From Leptospira soteropolitanensis (GTDB lineage Bacteria > Spirochaetota > Leptospiria > Leptospirales > Leptospiraceae): a DNA stretch of 64,000 bases. Where the stretch lies: contig NZ_JAMQPN010000009.1 of assembly GCF_026151655.1 (NCBI RefSeq), forward strand, positions 86,226 to 150,225. The letters are read 5' to 3'. Made by a program: the position numbers and the translations under genes. The notes below the pieces were generated by a model. It was not told the origin of the DNA. It was given only the letters and a program-made list of their open reading frames with translations, and ran no database searches. Shown in pieces: positions 15,496 through 24,000 of the stretch. Within the stretch, counting starts at the first letter, position 1. Every line of letters starts with the position of its first letter.

Positions 15496-17100
15496 ATGAG
15501 CTTTGTTTTTCCTTCCGCAGATTCCGTTCCAGAAAAATACAGGATCCAACCGATCCACCAAAAAGAATACCTCCTAAATGGAGAAATTCGAATTTGGGAA
15601 GGGGAATCACAAATTGTCAAATCTCCCATCTTTCTGAACCAAAATGGAAAATCAGAACCAGTGATTTTAGGATCCTATCCTAATTTTGATGAAAAACAAA
15701 GTTTGTTGGCACTAGAGGCAGCAGTCAATGCATACAACCACGGAACAGGTGTTTGGCCCATTGCTACCTCTAAAGAAAGAATTGATGCAGTTCGAAAATT
15801 CATTACCCTAATGAAAGGCAAAAGAGACCAAATCATCCTACTCCTTATGTGGGAAATAGGTAAAACAGAAAAGGATGCTACAAAAGAATTCGAAAGAACC
15901 ATCGAATATCTAGAAGACACTATCGAATCATTACAAGAGCTTGAAACAACTTCCAGCAATTATATCAAAGAAGGCGGACTCATTGCACAAATCAAACGAT
16001 CACCTTATGGGGTGGTTCTTTGTATGGGTCCGTTCAATTACCCCTTAAACGAAACATTCTGTACTCTCATCCCTGCCATACTAATGGGAAACACCGTTGT
16101 CTTCAAACCTGCAAAGTATGGAGTCTTATTATTACAACCTCTCCTAGAATGTTTTAAGGAAGCCTTTCCACCTGGAGTCATTAACACAGTCTATGGTGAT
16201 GGTGCCAAAGTGATTTCTCCCATTATGGAGTCAGGGAAAATTGACGTTTTTGCTTTTATTGGTTCGAGTTCTACCGCAAACCTCATCACAAAAAAACATC
16301 CCAAACTCAATCGCCTAAGATCTGTTCTAGGACTTAACGCGAAAAACCCAGCGATTGTTTTACCTGATACCGATTTAAAATCAATGGTACCAGAAATTTT
16401 ATCGGGATCTCTTGCTTATAATGGACAGAGATGTACAGCACTTAAGATTCTTTTTGTTCACAAAGATATTTTAGATGAGTTTACTAAACTTTATTTAGAA
16501 GAACTAACAAAGTGGAAAGCTGGGATGCCTTGGGAAACGGAAGTCAATTTTACTCCACTCCCTGAAGAAGGAAAAACCAAATGGTTAAAAGAACTTTTAG
16601 ATGATGCTCTGACAAAAGGTGCAAAAATTTTGAATCCTGGTGGTGGAGAAATCAATGAGTCCTTTATGTTTCCAGCAGTCCTTTCCCCCATTCCACCAAA
16701 CGCACGTTTGTATCAAGAAGAACAATTTGGGCCACTGGTGCCGATTGTTCCCTTTTCCTCCGTGGAAGAACCATTAAACTATATTTATGCATCCAATATG
16801 GGCCAACAGGCCAGTATCTTCGGAAAAGATCCAAAAACCATAGGCAAACTCATCGATATTCTTGTGAACCAAGTGGCAAGGGTCAATTGGAATGCGCAGT
16901 GCCAAAGGGGACCAGATTCCTTTCCTTTTTCTGGACGTAAAGATTCTGCTGACGGAACACTTTCCGTTTCCGATGCCCTTCGCGTATTTTCCATTCGTAC
17001 TGTTGTGAGTTTCAAAGACAACGAGATGGGACGTAATCTTCTAGGAGATGTACTGAAAGAAAGGTCGTCGAATTACCTAAGCCAAGAATTTCACTTGTAA
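15496..17100 (+). CDS. GapN-like aldehyde dehydrogenase
   Basis: The 534-residue ALDH resembles non-phosphorylating NADP-dependent glyceraldehyde-3-phosphate dehydrogenases. It has Asn181 in GPFNYPLN, Lys204 in VVFKPAKYG, catalytic Cys313 in YNGQRCTALK, and the GapN-like tail QRGPDSFPFSGRKDS with an EEQFGPLVP motif. The usual glutamate general base in E-L-G-G-K is missing: the aligned segment reads SVLGLNAKNP, with Val in that place. A similar LGLxAKNP form is remembered from a bacterial GapN-like subgroup, so this may be a subgroup trait. The activity is therefore inferred with caution. Confidence 0.8.
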   Translation: MSFVFPSADSVPEKYRIQPIHQKEYLLNGEIRIWEGESQIVKSPIFLNQNGKSEPVILGSYPNFDEKQSLLALEAAVNAYNHGTGVWPIATSKERIDAVRKFITLMKGKRDQIILLLMWEIGKTEKDATKEFERTIEYLEDTIESLQELETTSSNYIKEGGLIAQIKRSPYGVVLCMGPFNYPLNETFCTLIPAILMGNTVVFKPAKYGVLLLQPLLECFKEAFPPGVINTVYGDGAKVISPIMESGKIDVFAFIGSSSTANLITKKHPKLNRLRSVLGLNAKNPAIVLPDTDLKSMVPEILSGSLAYNGQRCTALKILFVHKDILDEFTKLYLEELTKWKAGMPWETEVNFTPLPEEGKTKWLKELLDDALTKGAKILNPGGGEINESFMFPAVLSPIPPNARLYQEEQFGPLVPIVPFSSVEEPLNYIYASNMGQQASIFGKDPKTIGKLIDILVNQVARVNWNAQCQRGPDSFPFSGRKDSADGTLSVSDALRVFSIRTVVSFKDNEMGRNLLGDVLKERSSNYLSQEFHL

Positions 17101-17173
17101 CACTCTTTTCTTTTCCGATACTTGAGAAAGGTAAATCCCTAAATTGTTTTAGAGGATAAGGGAGGGTAACAAC

Positions 17174-18454
17174 TTGCGTCGGAATTGGTTCGTTTCTTTC
17201 CTTTTTCTTGTTTGGTTTCTTTCCTGTAACCAGGTGAACCCAAGAGACGAACTTTTGTTTACGCTTATGAGTGGTTTAAATCCTGTCATCACGAGTACGA
17301 CAGTTTCCGTTGCCTCTTCTGCCAAAATCAATGTTTCCAGTACAAGTGTTTTATTGAAATATGGAACCCCACAAAACTTTGGAATTTCTCTTGTCAGAGA
17401 ACCCACTGCGAATGTAAACATTTCTCTGAGTTTTACTTCCTCCAAATTACAAGTAAACTCATCAAACTCCCCACTAACAAATGTTTTAACTTTTAATTCG
17501 AGCGATTATAATGTTACCAAAACTGTTAGTTTATCATCAGCAACTCAAATTTTAGATTCCTCTACCTTGACAATCACGGCGACGAGTGCCGACCCTTTTT
17601 ACAATACCAGTGGTGCTGTCTCCATTAGTCACATTTATATGGCATATACAGGAAATTCATTTGTCTTTCAGCAAGGTGTGCCGATACCTACACTCACTCC
17701 AGACATCCAATTTTCATTTACTTCTTGTTCGGTGACTCCTTCACTCCCTTCTGGGCTCAGTTTGAATACAAGCACTTGTGTCATATCGGGAACGCCAACA
17801 GGCGGTATACAACCCGCAACTACTTACGCCGTGACAGCGACAAACGGAACCAATTTTATAAATCAAAATGTTTCTATTCAAATAGAACCAAACGTATATA
17901 AAGTATTTGTTACTGCAGCTACATACGATGGTAACTTATCAGGAATCGCTGGTGCTGATGCTAAATGCAATGCAGATGCAAACAAACCATCAACTGGAAC
18001 TTATAAGGCAATGCTTACGGCTGGAACTATTCGAAGGGCCTGTTCTACGGATAATTGTGGTGGCAGCGGGGCAAACGATAGCGAAAATATCCTTTGGGTT
18101 TTTCAATCAGGACGGATTTACATTCGCGCAAATGACTCGGCGAGTTTACTGAGTCCCAGTGCCGCCGGAATTTTACCAGCAGATGGCTCAGGCAATTTCA
18201 CAACCAATCCTTATTACCTGAACCATTCTTTTGATTCAGGAAGCACCATGAAGGAATATTGGACAGGCTTTGCACAAACAAACTATTGGCAAAACAGTTT
18301 CAATTGTAATGACTGGACTGATGGAACCACAACATCACCCGCAAGTAATGGTGGAAGGGTAGGTGCATCCAATAGCACTAACTATTCGGCCCTTCGAAAT
18401 GGTGGTGGGAGAAGTTGCTCTGCCACCTACTACCTTCTTTGTGTAGAACAATAA
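17174..18454 (+). CDS. DUF1554 lipoprotein with Ig-like domains
   Basis: The 426-residue protein starts with a lipoprotein signal (WFLSC, Cys18). Residues 45-155 form a Ser/Thr-rich beta domain, residues 160-235 look like a putative Ig domain (PSLPSGLSLNTSTCVISGTPTG, typical of He_PIG), and residues 238-426 match DUF1554 (YKVFVTAATYDGNLSGIAGADAKC, W-T-G-F, cysteine-rich C-terminal SCSATYYLLCVEQ). DUF1554 is common in Leptospira surface lipoproteins; a lectin-like fold is suspected. The start is a TTG with GGAGGG at 17161-17166. Probably cell-surface; ligand unknown. Confidence 0.85.
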   Translation: MRRNWFVSFLFLVWFLSCNQVNPRDELLFTLMSGLNPVITSTTVSVASSAKINVSSTSVLLKYGTPQNFGISLVREPTANVNISLSFTSSKLQVNSSNSPLTNVLTFNSSDYNVTKTVSLSSATQILDSSTLTITATSADPFYNTSGAVSISHIYMAYTGNSFVFQQGVPIPTLTPDIQFSFTSCSVTPSLPSGLSLNTSTCVISGTPTGGIQPATTYAVTATNGTNFINQNVSIQIEPNVYKVFVTAATYDGNLSGIAGADAKCNADANKPSTGTYKAMLTAGTIRRACSTDNCGGSGANDSENILWVFQSGRIYIRANDSASLLSPSAAGILPADGSGNFTTNPYYLNHSFDSGSTMKEYWTGFAQTNYWQNSFNCNDWTDGTTTSPASNGGRVGASNSTNYSALRNGGGRSCSATYYLLCVEQ

Positions 18455-18463
18455 AAATTCTAA

Positions 18464-18498
18464 TTCAATATTCAATATTCAATATTCAATATTCAATA
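18464..18498 (+). repeat. Tandem heptanucleotide repeat (5 x TTCAATA)
   Basis: Five perfect copies of TTCAATA begin ten bases after the stop codon of the DUF1554 lipoprotein gene. Such a short perfect array is likely to vary in copy number between strains. It does not overlap a coding region. Confidence 0.9.
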
Positions 18499-18639
18499 GC
18501 CCTTACTTTCAATGACAATTTCGCTGAAGGCAATATCATTCATTTAGTAAAAAAAATAAATCCAATTTCTAAATTTTGCCGGTTACCTAACACAGCGAAT
18601 CACCTTCTTCATAGAATAGATTGATCCAGTGGTTTACTT

Positions 18640-18985
18640 TTTATGGTCGATTTCGAATCCAATTGGCACACCAATTCGAGCGGCTTTCAAATCGAGTGAC
18701 TTACCCTTTTCACGACCGTGACTGATCGATTTACATGACAATGCCCCTCACTTTCTCAATCCATCCGCTTTTCAATTCAGCGGACTTCCTATCATCACAG
18801 TTGCCTTTTTCACTGACTTTCTAAATCCATTTGCTCGTGAAAGTGACTGACTTTCCAATTACATTCACTTTCAATCGAAACTCGCTTTCCTTTGACACGC
18901 AGTCGACTTCGAACCCCACTGGAAAAGGTAACTCACTTACTTTTTTCACTCGCTTTCCAAAGAAACTGAGTTACAATCTTTCTCC
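18640..18985. other. Gene-free, pyrimidine-rich region with a degenerate repeated motif
   Basis: The whole stretch from 18455 to 18985 has no convincing gene. Within it, TTTTTCACTGACTTTCTAAA (18806-18825) and TTTTTTCACTCGCTTTCCAA (18941-18960) are close copies, and shorter relatives (GACTTTCCAATT at 18849-18860, CTCGCTTTCC at 18881-18890, CACTTTCTCAATCC near 18750) fill the gap. The plus strand is C/T-rich. It may be decayed sequence or a repeat-rich regulatory stretch. Confidence 0.4.
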
Positions 18986-20263
18986 GTGATCCAAATCCTT
19001 ATCAACTCCCTAGCCGGAAAAACAGTTTCGCTTACCCAAAAAACAACCGATTCCCTGCTGAAAGGGGTACAATTCCTGGTCAAAGGAAGCCTAACGAGCG
19101 CAGGTGGAGGATTGGATTTACTCTCCAATGCATTTTTTTACAAACCAGAATGGAGAGAAGCCTTACAGAAAGCAGGAGTACAGGTCAAAGAAACTGGTCA
19201 CAAATCAAATGAAAACTTACAAAAGACGATAGAACAAACGAACCAGGCTTTTGAAAAAGCACTCTTCAAAGTAGAACTAACCGCAAAACACAGTGATGAT
19301 ATGGTATTTGATAATCGTATGGTATCAAGTGTCCTGGGAAGTTCTCACAATCAAAAATTCAAACTCACAAAGATTGATATGAGTTTTAGAACGATTGGAA
19401 AAGATATTACGGCAAAAGAAACCATTGCAGAATTTAAAGAATCCAAAAAAACAAAATCCGTTCTTTTCCTTCCTGGATTATTTACAGATGAGACCGTTTG
19501 GCAGGAACAAACTGTCGAGTATAAGGAAAGAAAAATTACCTCTCCTGGGCTTGCCACAGAATTACAAGAAAAAGGATACTATCCATTTTATTTGAGATAC
19601 AACCACGGTCTTCCCATCCATGAAAATGGAAAAAAACTAATGCATCTCTTAGATATTTTTTTTAATGAAGACCAAAACATAAAACCAGACATCATTTGTT
19701 ATAGTTTAGGTTGTTTAATCTTTCGCTCTTGTTTATATCATGCAAAATTAGAGAACAAAGAATGGGTTCCTCGATTTGGGAAAATCATACTGATCGCAGC
19801 ACCAAACAAAGGTTCGTATTTAGAAAAAATAGGTTTTTGGCTTGGATTTTTGTTTGAAAAAAGTCCCAACGTAGCACTCAAAATTATCGGAATGATAGGC
19901 AACCTTCGCAGTGATGCCATCAAAGACTTATCCTTCGGACTCATACGCAAAGAAGAAAAAGGGTGGATGGAAACCATCTCTGGTTACTTCGGCGAAACCT
20001 ATTTTGGTGAATTGGACGAGATGGATGTTTACCAAGCTTATGCACTTATGGAAGGAGTAGAAAACCCGTTACAAAACTTTCTTGGGGATGGGTTTGTAGA
20101 GAAAAAAAGTCTTACCTACTTAACAGATAAGGTATTCACCAGAAAATCAAACCCCGCCTTACGAACACTTGAGCTAAACAAACAAAATCATTTTTCTATC
20201 ATTAGCGCAAGGCCCTTAATCCATTGGGTAAAGGAAGTTTTTGGTGTGGCACCGAAGATTTGA
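18986..20263 (+). CDS. Alpha/beta-hydrolase-like (putative lipase/esterase)
   Basis: The 425-residue protein has a helical N-terminal part (1-130) and an alpha/beta-hydrolase core: LFLPGLFTDETVWQ resembles the oxyanion-hole region, DIICYSLGCLIFRSCL resembles the nucleophile elbow with Ser in C-Y-S-L-G (the first Gly of GxSxG is replaced by Cys), IAAPNKGSYLEKIGFWLG follows, and NKQNHFSII carries a candidate catalytic His. This layout is like PGAP1/lipase-class proteins. No signal peptide. The start is GTG at 18986 without a clear ribosome site, so the exact start is uncertain. Confidence 0.7.
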   Translation: MIQILINSLAGKTVSLTQKTTDSLLKGVQFLVKGSLTSAGGGLDLLSNAFFYKPEWREALQKAGVQVKETGHKSNENLQKTIEQTNQAFEKALFKVELTAKHSDDMVFDNRMVSSVLGSSHNQKFKLTKIDMSFRTIGKDITAKETIAEFKESKKTKSVLFLPGLFTDETVWQEQTVEYKERKITSPGLATELQEKGYYPFYLRYNHGLPIHENGKKLMHLLDIFFNEDQNIKPDIICYSLGCLIFRSCLYHAKLENKEWVPRFGKIILIAAPNKGSYLEKIGFWLGFLFEKSPNVALKIIGMIGNLRSDAIKDLSFGLIRKEEKGWMETISGYFGETYFGELDEMDVYQAYALMEGVENPLQNFLGDGFVEKKSLTYLTDKVFTRKSNPALRTLELNKQNHFSIISARPLIHWVKEVFGVAPKI

Positions 20264-20273
20264 TTTTAAGATG

Positions 20274-21233
20274 TTAGAATGCTAATGATTCCAAATGCAA
20301 TTTGACCGATTCGGCAAGAGCATTCAAATCATATCCTCCTTCTAAAAAGGAAATCATTCTACCATTGGCGTATGTATTAGCTATTTTTAGTGTTTCCTGA
20401 GTAAGGATTTCAAATGAGGACGTAGACAAATTCATTCCACCAAGTGGATCGTTTTTATGAGCATCAAAACCAGCGGAAACCAAAACAAATTCCGGTTGGA
20501 ATTTTTCCATTTCTCTTTGGATAGAAGGAAAACTAGATAAATATTCGAATTCCCCTGCCCCACGAGCCAAAGGTAGATTCAGAGTGGTCCCAAGCCCTTT
20601 CCTTATACCTCGTTCGGACATAGCTCCTGTTCCCGGATAAAACGGATACTGATGAAGCGAAATAAAATAAACAGTATCATCTTCGTAAAACTGGTGTTGT
20701 GTGCCATTTCCATGATGGACATCCCAGTCTAAAATCAAAATGCGTTTGATCCCTTTGGATTGTAGATATTTTGCAGTGATGGCAATATTATTAAAAATAC
20801 AAAATCCCATTGCATGATCTGCTTCCGCATGATGGCCAGGTGGACGAACCAGTGCCATTCCATTTTTTAAGTTTCCCAGAAGGACTTCATCCGCTAAATA
20901 AAGTCCAGCACCAACGGCAAGACTTGCCGCCGTAAAAGAATGCGAAGAAAAAACGGTATCTCCATCCAAATACCCTGATCCTTTTTCCTGGCAAGTCTTT
21001 CCCACCAAACGAACGTAACTTGGATCATGTATGGAAGAAATTATAGAAAGTGGCGCCTCTATAAAATCTTTTTTCCAAAGAAAATAATTGGAAGGTAAGT
21101 CAGAAAGCTTGTCTAAGATGGATTCTAATCTTCCGTGTGTTTCTGGATGCCCTGAACCTGTATTGTGTTTTAGAAATTCCTCATGAAAAGTAATTCCAGT
21201 TTTTAATGATTCCATCGGCACTCGAGTTGTCAT
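20274..21233 (-). CDS. Histone-deacetylase-family (acetylpolyamine amidohydrolase-like) protein
   Basis: The 319-residue zinc hydrolase has the HDAC/AcuC/AphA core: RPPGHHAEADHAMGFCIFNN with the paired histidines, ILDWDVHHGNGTQ with two zinc ligands, SLHQYPFYPGTGAMSERG and SAGFDAHKNDPLGG with the third ligand, then EGGYDLNAL with the catalytic-site glycine-tyrosine. The bacterial role is usually deacetylation of polyamines or of acetyl-CoA synthetase. It begins right after the stop of the upstream hypothetical gene (TAA-ATG). A second, divergent HDAC-like gene is at 34965-35864. Confidence 0.92.
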   Translation of the reverse strand: MTTRVPMESLKTGITFHEEFLKHNTGSGHPETHGRLESILDKLSDLPSNYFLWKKDFIEAPLSIISSIHDPSYVRLVGKTCQEKGSGYLDGDTVFSSHSFTAASLAVGAGLYLADEVLLGNLKNGMALVRPPGHHAEADHAMGFCIFNNIAITAKYLQSKGIKRILILDWDVHHGNGTQHQFYEDDTVYFISLHQYPFYPGTGAMSERGIRKGLGTTLNLPLARGAGEFEYLSSFPSIQREMEKFQPEFVLVSAGFDAHKNDPLGGMNLSTSSFEILTQETLKIANTYANGRMISFLEGGYDLNALAESVKLHLESLAF

Positions 21234-21803
21234 TTACTGAAATAACATAAACCGTTCGATAAATACAATCATCTCCACAATCTCTAGGATGATACGATCG
21301 ATTTGTTTAGTAATTTGAACTTTTTCCTCCGAGGAAATAACTTTGTCCATTCCCGCATTCCCATAAATTGCATAGAAGGTCTTGATATCTGTAGAAAAGG
21401 ATGAATTAAACCATTCTTTGAAGGTCCGTTGTTTCATTTTGTATTCTGGTTTGATCGATCCAGTCAGTTCCCAAACAGAACCTTCGGTAAACCGCAATCT
21501 GATTTCAAATAAACCTCGGTCCTTTCGAATATAGGTTTCTTCGTCAATTGGTGAAAAATCAATCTTACGCAACATAACAAGTACTAGTAAAATACTTTCT
21601 AAAAATTCAATGAGGTTTTTCTTTTCGGATCCGCTAATTTTGGAATCGTCACCAAGATGTTGTAAATAGGATTCCCCCATTCCTTGGAAAAGACGTGAAA
21701 CTTCCACCATTCGGTCTTTAAAACTCTTTGGATCCGATAATTCTTCAGGAAACCTTCCGTAAGATTTTAAATTGAAGTCGTTGGAAATTTCTAACATGCC
21801 CAA
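21234..21803 (-). CDS. Hypothetical cytoplasmic protein upstream of the HDAC gene
   Basis: The 189-residue product has no signal peptide and no membrane helix, and I do not recognise a family. It is mostly charged helices with a central beta-like segment (GLFEIRLRFTEGSVWELTGSI). The stop codon touches the HDAC-type gene start, so the two are cotranscribed and probably act together. The ATG at 21801-21803 follows a GAAAT-rich leader without a strong ribosome site; a second Met two residues in is possible. Confidence 0.7.
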   Translation of the reverse strand: MGMLEISNDFNLKSYGRFPEELSDPKSFKDRMVEVSRLFQGMGESYLQHLGDDSKISGSEKKNLIEFLESILLVLVMLRKIDFSPIDEETYIRKDRGLFEIRLRFTEGSVWELTGSIKPEYKMKQRTFKEWFNSSFSTDIKTFYAIYGNAGMDKVISSEEKVQITKQIDRIILEIVEMIVFIERFMLFQ

Positions 21804-21883
21804 ATTTTCTTAAAGCCAGTCATTTTCGTCAATCGATTCGATTTGAATTTTCAGAACCAACCCAAATTCTTGTCATTACTACC

Positions 21884-22840
21884 ATGAAACAGGCAACTTT
21901 TTTCCTCCTACTTTTTGTCTTATTATCCTGCCAGTCAGCATCCAAAACGGAAAGACGGCAAAATGCAGATTCCTCAGGGATCACTCCTGATTTTATTGAA
22001 GGTCTCTATATTAATACCAAAACCATCCGCGATAAAAAAAGATGGAGTCTATTATTCCAAGGGATGAAAGAAGCAGGGATGAATACTGCTGTTGTGGATA
22101 TGCAACCTTTTCCTCCCACGCCGGAGCAAGTAGCAGAAGCCAAAGCTCTCGGCTTTTATATGGTGGCAAGGGTGGTTAATTTTGAAGGTGGGCTTACAGA
22201 AAAAACACCTAACACTAATCTAATGGCATCCATACAAAAATCAATTCGAAAAGCCTGTGAATTAGGTTTTCCAGAAATCCAATTGGATTATATACGATAT
22301 GCAGATGGTGGCACTAACTTTAGTATGAGTTATGAAAAACGTTATGAGTCCATTCTCGGAATCATCAAAGATCATAAAGAAAAAACCAAAGACAGTTGTT
22401 CCAAGGACACACGTTGGACAGCTGATGTATTTGGAAGAGTTCCTTTTATTGAAAACGATGTGATTGGCCAAAAAGTTGAACCGTTTAGTGAAGAATTGAA
22501 CGGGCTATATCCAATGTTATATCCATCTCATTTTTATGGATTAACCAAAAGAGTGGCAGACCCTTATGGAACCATTAAAGACGGTCTTGATCTCACTGTC
22601 AAACGTGCAAAACAAGGAACCAAAGCGATTGCTTGGGTACAGGGATTTAATATGATGGTGGGTCCAAGTAAATTAACTTACACAGACTATATCAAAGTAC
22701 AAATGCAAGGTGCTAAAGATTCTTTAGGACATGGATTTATTGTTTGGAACGCAGGAAACGAGTATTTCGAAACCATGAAAGCCTATGAAAAATATAAGTC
22801 GGAACCGTCTCCGAGTAACCAGGAGATTACCAAAAACTAA
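21884..22840 (+). CDS. Putative glycoside hydrolase (DUF4015/COG1306-like) lipoprotein
   Basis: The 318-residue protein begins with a lipoprotein signal (FVLLSC, Cys16). The mature part matches the DUF4015 putative glycosidase barrel: GLYINTKTIRDKKRWSLL, MNTAVVDMQ, KALGFYMVARVVNF, FPEIQLDYIRYAD with an acidic pair typical of the catalytic region, DVFGRVPF, and QGFNMM/FIVWNAGNEY near the end. It is expected to be anchored at the periplasm or surface; the sugar substrate is unknown. ATG at 21884 precedes MKQATFF, the natural signal-peptide start. Confidence 0.82.
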   Translation: MKQATFFLLLFVLLSCQSASKTERRQNADSSGITPDFIEGLYINTKTIRDKKRWSLLFQGMKEAGMNTAVVDMQPFPPTPEQVAEAKALGFYMVARVVNFEGGLTEKTPNTNLMASIQKSIRKACELGFPEIQLDYIRYADGGTNFSMSYEKRYESILGIIKDHKEKTKDSCSKDTRWTADVFGRVPFIENDVIGQKVEPFSEELNGLYPMLYPSHFYGLTKRVADPYGTIKDGLDLTVKRAKQGTKAIAWVQGFNMMVGPSKLTYTDYIKVQMQGAKDSLGHGFIVWNAGNEYFETMKAYEKYKSEPSPSNQEITKN

Positions 22841-22869
22841 AATTACGCTTAGGTGATTGGTGGAAAGAA

Positions 22870-22893
22870 AAGCGGGAATTTACTTTCCCGCTT
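22870..22893. terminator. Bidirectional terminator hairpin
   Basis: AAGCGGGAA (22870-22878) pairs with TTCCCGCTT (22885-22893) around a six-base loop. It overlaps the stop codon of the lipase-chaperone-like gene and is followed on the minus strand by TTTCTTTCC; it also lies 30 bases after the convergent glycosidase gene. Confidence 0.65.
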
Positions 22894-23902
22894 CTTCAAT
22901 ATTTTTACGCCTGATATATGCATCCGCTTCTTCTTCCGAACCCAAGGCCTGAATCCGTAATTCTTTTAGTTTCTTTTCTTTTTCGCTAGCAGAAAGATTC
23001 GGATTCTCTTTTAAAAATTCTTTTTCTTTAGATTCATACTTTGCAATCGATTCATGAAATTTTGTTTCTTTGACTCTCTCCTCAGACAAACTCGCAGCAC
23101 GTTCTTTTCCAAAATATTTGGTTTCAATCTTATTAAGATATTTTTCTCTTTCTTTAGGATCGGTAATGGCACTAAGCTCTTTATCACGAAGACTCATTTC
23201 CAATTGGTAATGATCATATTTATCTTCTCGAGAAACTAAAGCATCGTAATAAGCACCATATGTTTTTCTTTTTAGTTCCTCGTATTGTTTTACACGTTGG
23301 TCTGCAGGTAAATTGGCTGATTGTTTGATAAAGTTTTGTGTTCCTTCCAAAAATGAAACTTGCGATTCTTCCATTCCAAACACTAAGTCTGCTTTATCTC
23401 CAAGAACATCTCTTCTTTTTGCTTTGATCTTTTCATACAGTTCCACAAAAGGTAAATCCGTTGGCTGTTCCCATCTTCGGTATTCATCTTCATATCGAAA
23501 GTAGGAAGTAAAAAGGTCTTTTACTTTTTCTTTATCAGGTGATTCATATTCCGAATCAAGATAGGCGAGGATGGTTGCATTGCACTGGTCAGGTGTATAT
23601 TCTGCCTTACATTTACGACGCAAAGCCCAAACTTCCCAGACAAAGTTGACCTTTCCAGTTCTCAAATCTTCTAATAACTCTAAATAAGGTTTGGTTCTAT
23701 CTTCTCTAAATGGAGAAATTGCCTCGTCCCAAAATCCCTCCCCCGTTCCGAGAGGTGAAATTCGATCCTTAGCCATTTGTTCTTCAGGAGTTAAGGACTG
23801 GTTCAAATGATTAACAACTGTATCTTTTTTTAAAAAATAAAGTAAACCCAAGAAAAATATAAGAAATATAACTACTATAATGATAATTTTTTTAAAATCC
23901 AT
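22880..23902 (-). CDS. Lipase-specific foldase (Lif-like chaperone)
   Basis: The 340-residue protein has an N-terminal membrane anchor (about 5-24, IIIIVVIFLIFFLGLLYF) and a long charged helical periplasmic region, the layout of steric lipase chaperones. DLFTSYFRYEDEYRRWE aligns with the Lif signature Rx-FDY-type helix, and repeated E/K-rich helices follow to the end. It is encoded directly after the lipase gene it would fold. The ATG at 23900-23902 was chosen because it places the anchor at the N-terminus; the open frame reaches 24043 but overlaps the lipase stop region. Confidence 0.75.
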   Translation of the reverse strand: MDFKKIIIIVVIFLIFFLGLLYFLKKDTVVNHLNQSLTPEEQMAKDRISPLGTGEGFWDEAISPFREDRTKPYLELLEDLRTGKVNFVWEVWALRRKCKAEYTPDQCNATILAYLDSEYESPDKEKVKDLFTSYFRYEDEYRRWEQPTDLPFVELYEKIKAKRRDVLGDKADLVFGMEESQVSFLEGTQNFIKQSANLPADQRVKQYEELKRKTYGAYYDALVSREDKYDHYQLEMSLRDKELSAITDPKEREKYLNKIETKYFGKERAASLSEERVKETKFHESIAKYESKEKEFLKENPNLSASEKEKKLKELRIQALGSEEEADAYIRRKNIEEAGK

Positions 23903-23953
23903 TCTGATTGTATAAAAACCTAATTTGGAACTTATGTTTAGAAGATAATTAGA

Positions 23954-23983
23954 AATAAAAAAGCCGGACTTGGCATCCGGCTT
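23954..23983 (-). terminator. Intrinsic terminator between lipase and foldase genes
   Basis: On the minus strand AAGCCGGA (23983-23976) pairs with TCCGGCTT (23968-23961) around a seven-base loop and is followed by TTTTATTT. It lies just after the lipase stop and before the foldase gene, so the foldase may be expressed mainly by partial readthrough. Confidence 0.75.
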
Positions 23984-24000
23984 TGAATGTTTGGTTTTTA

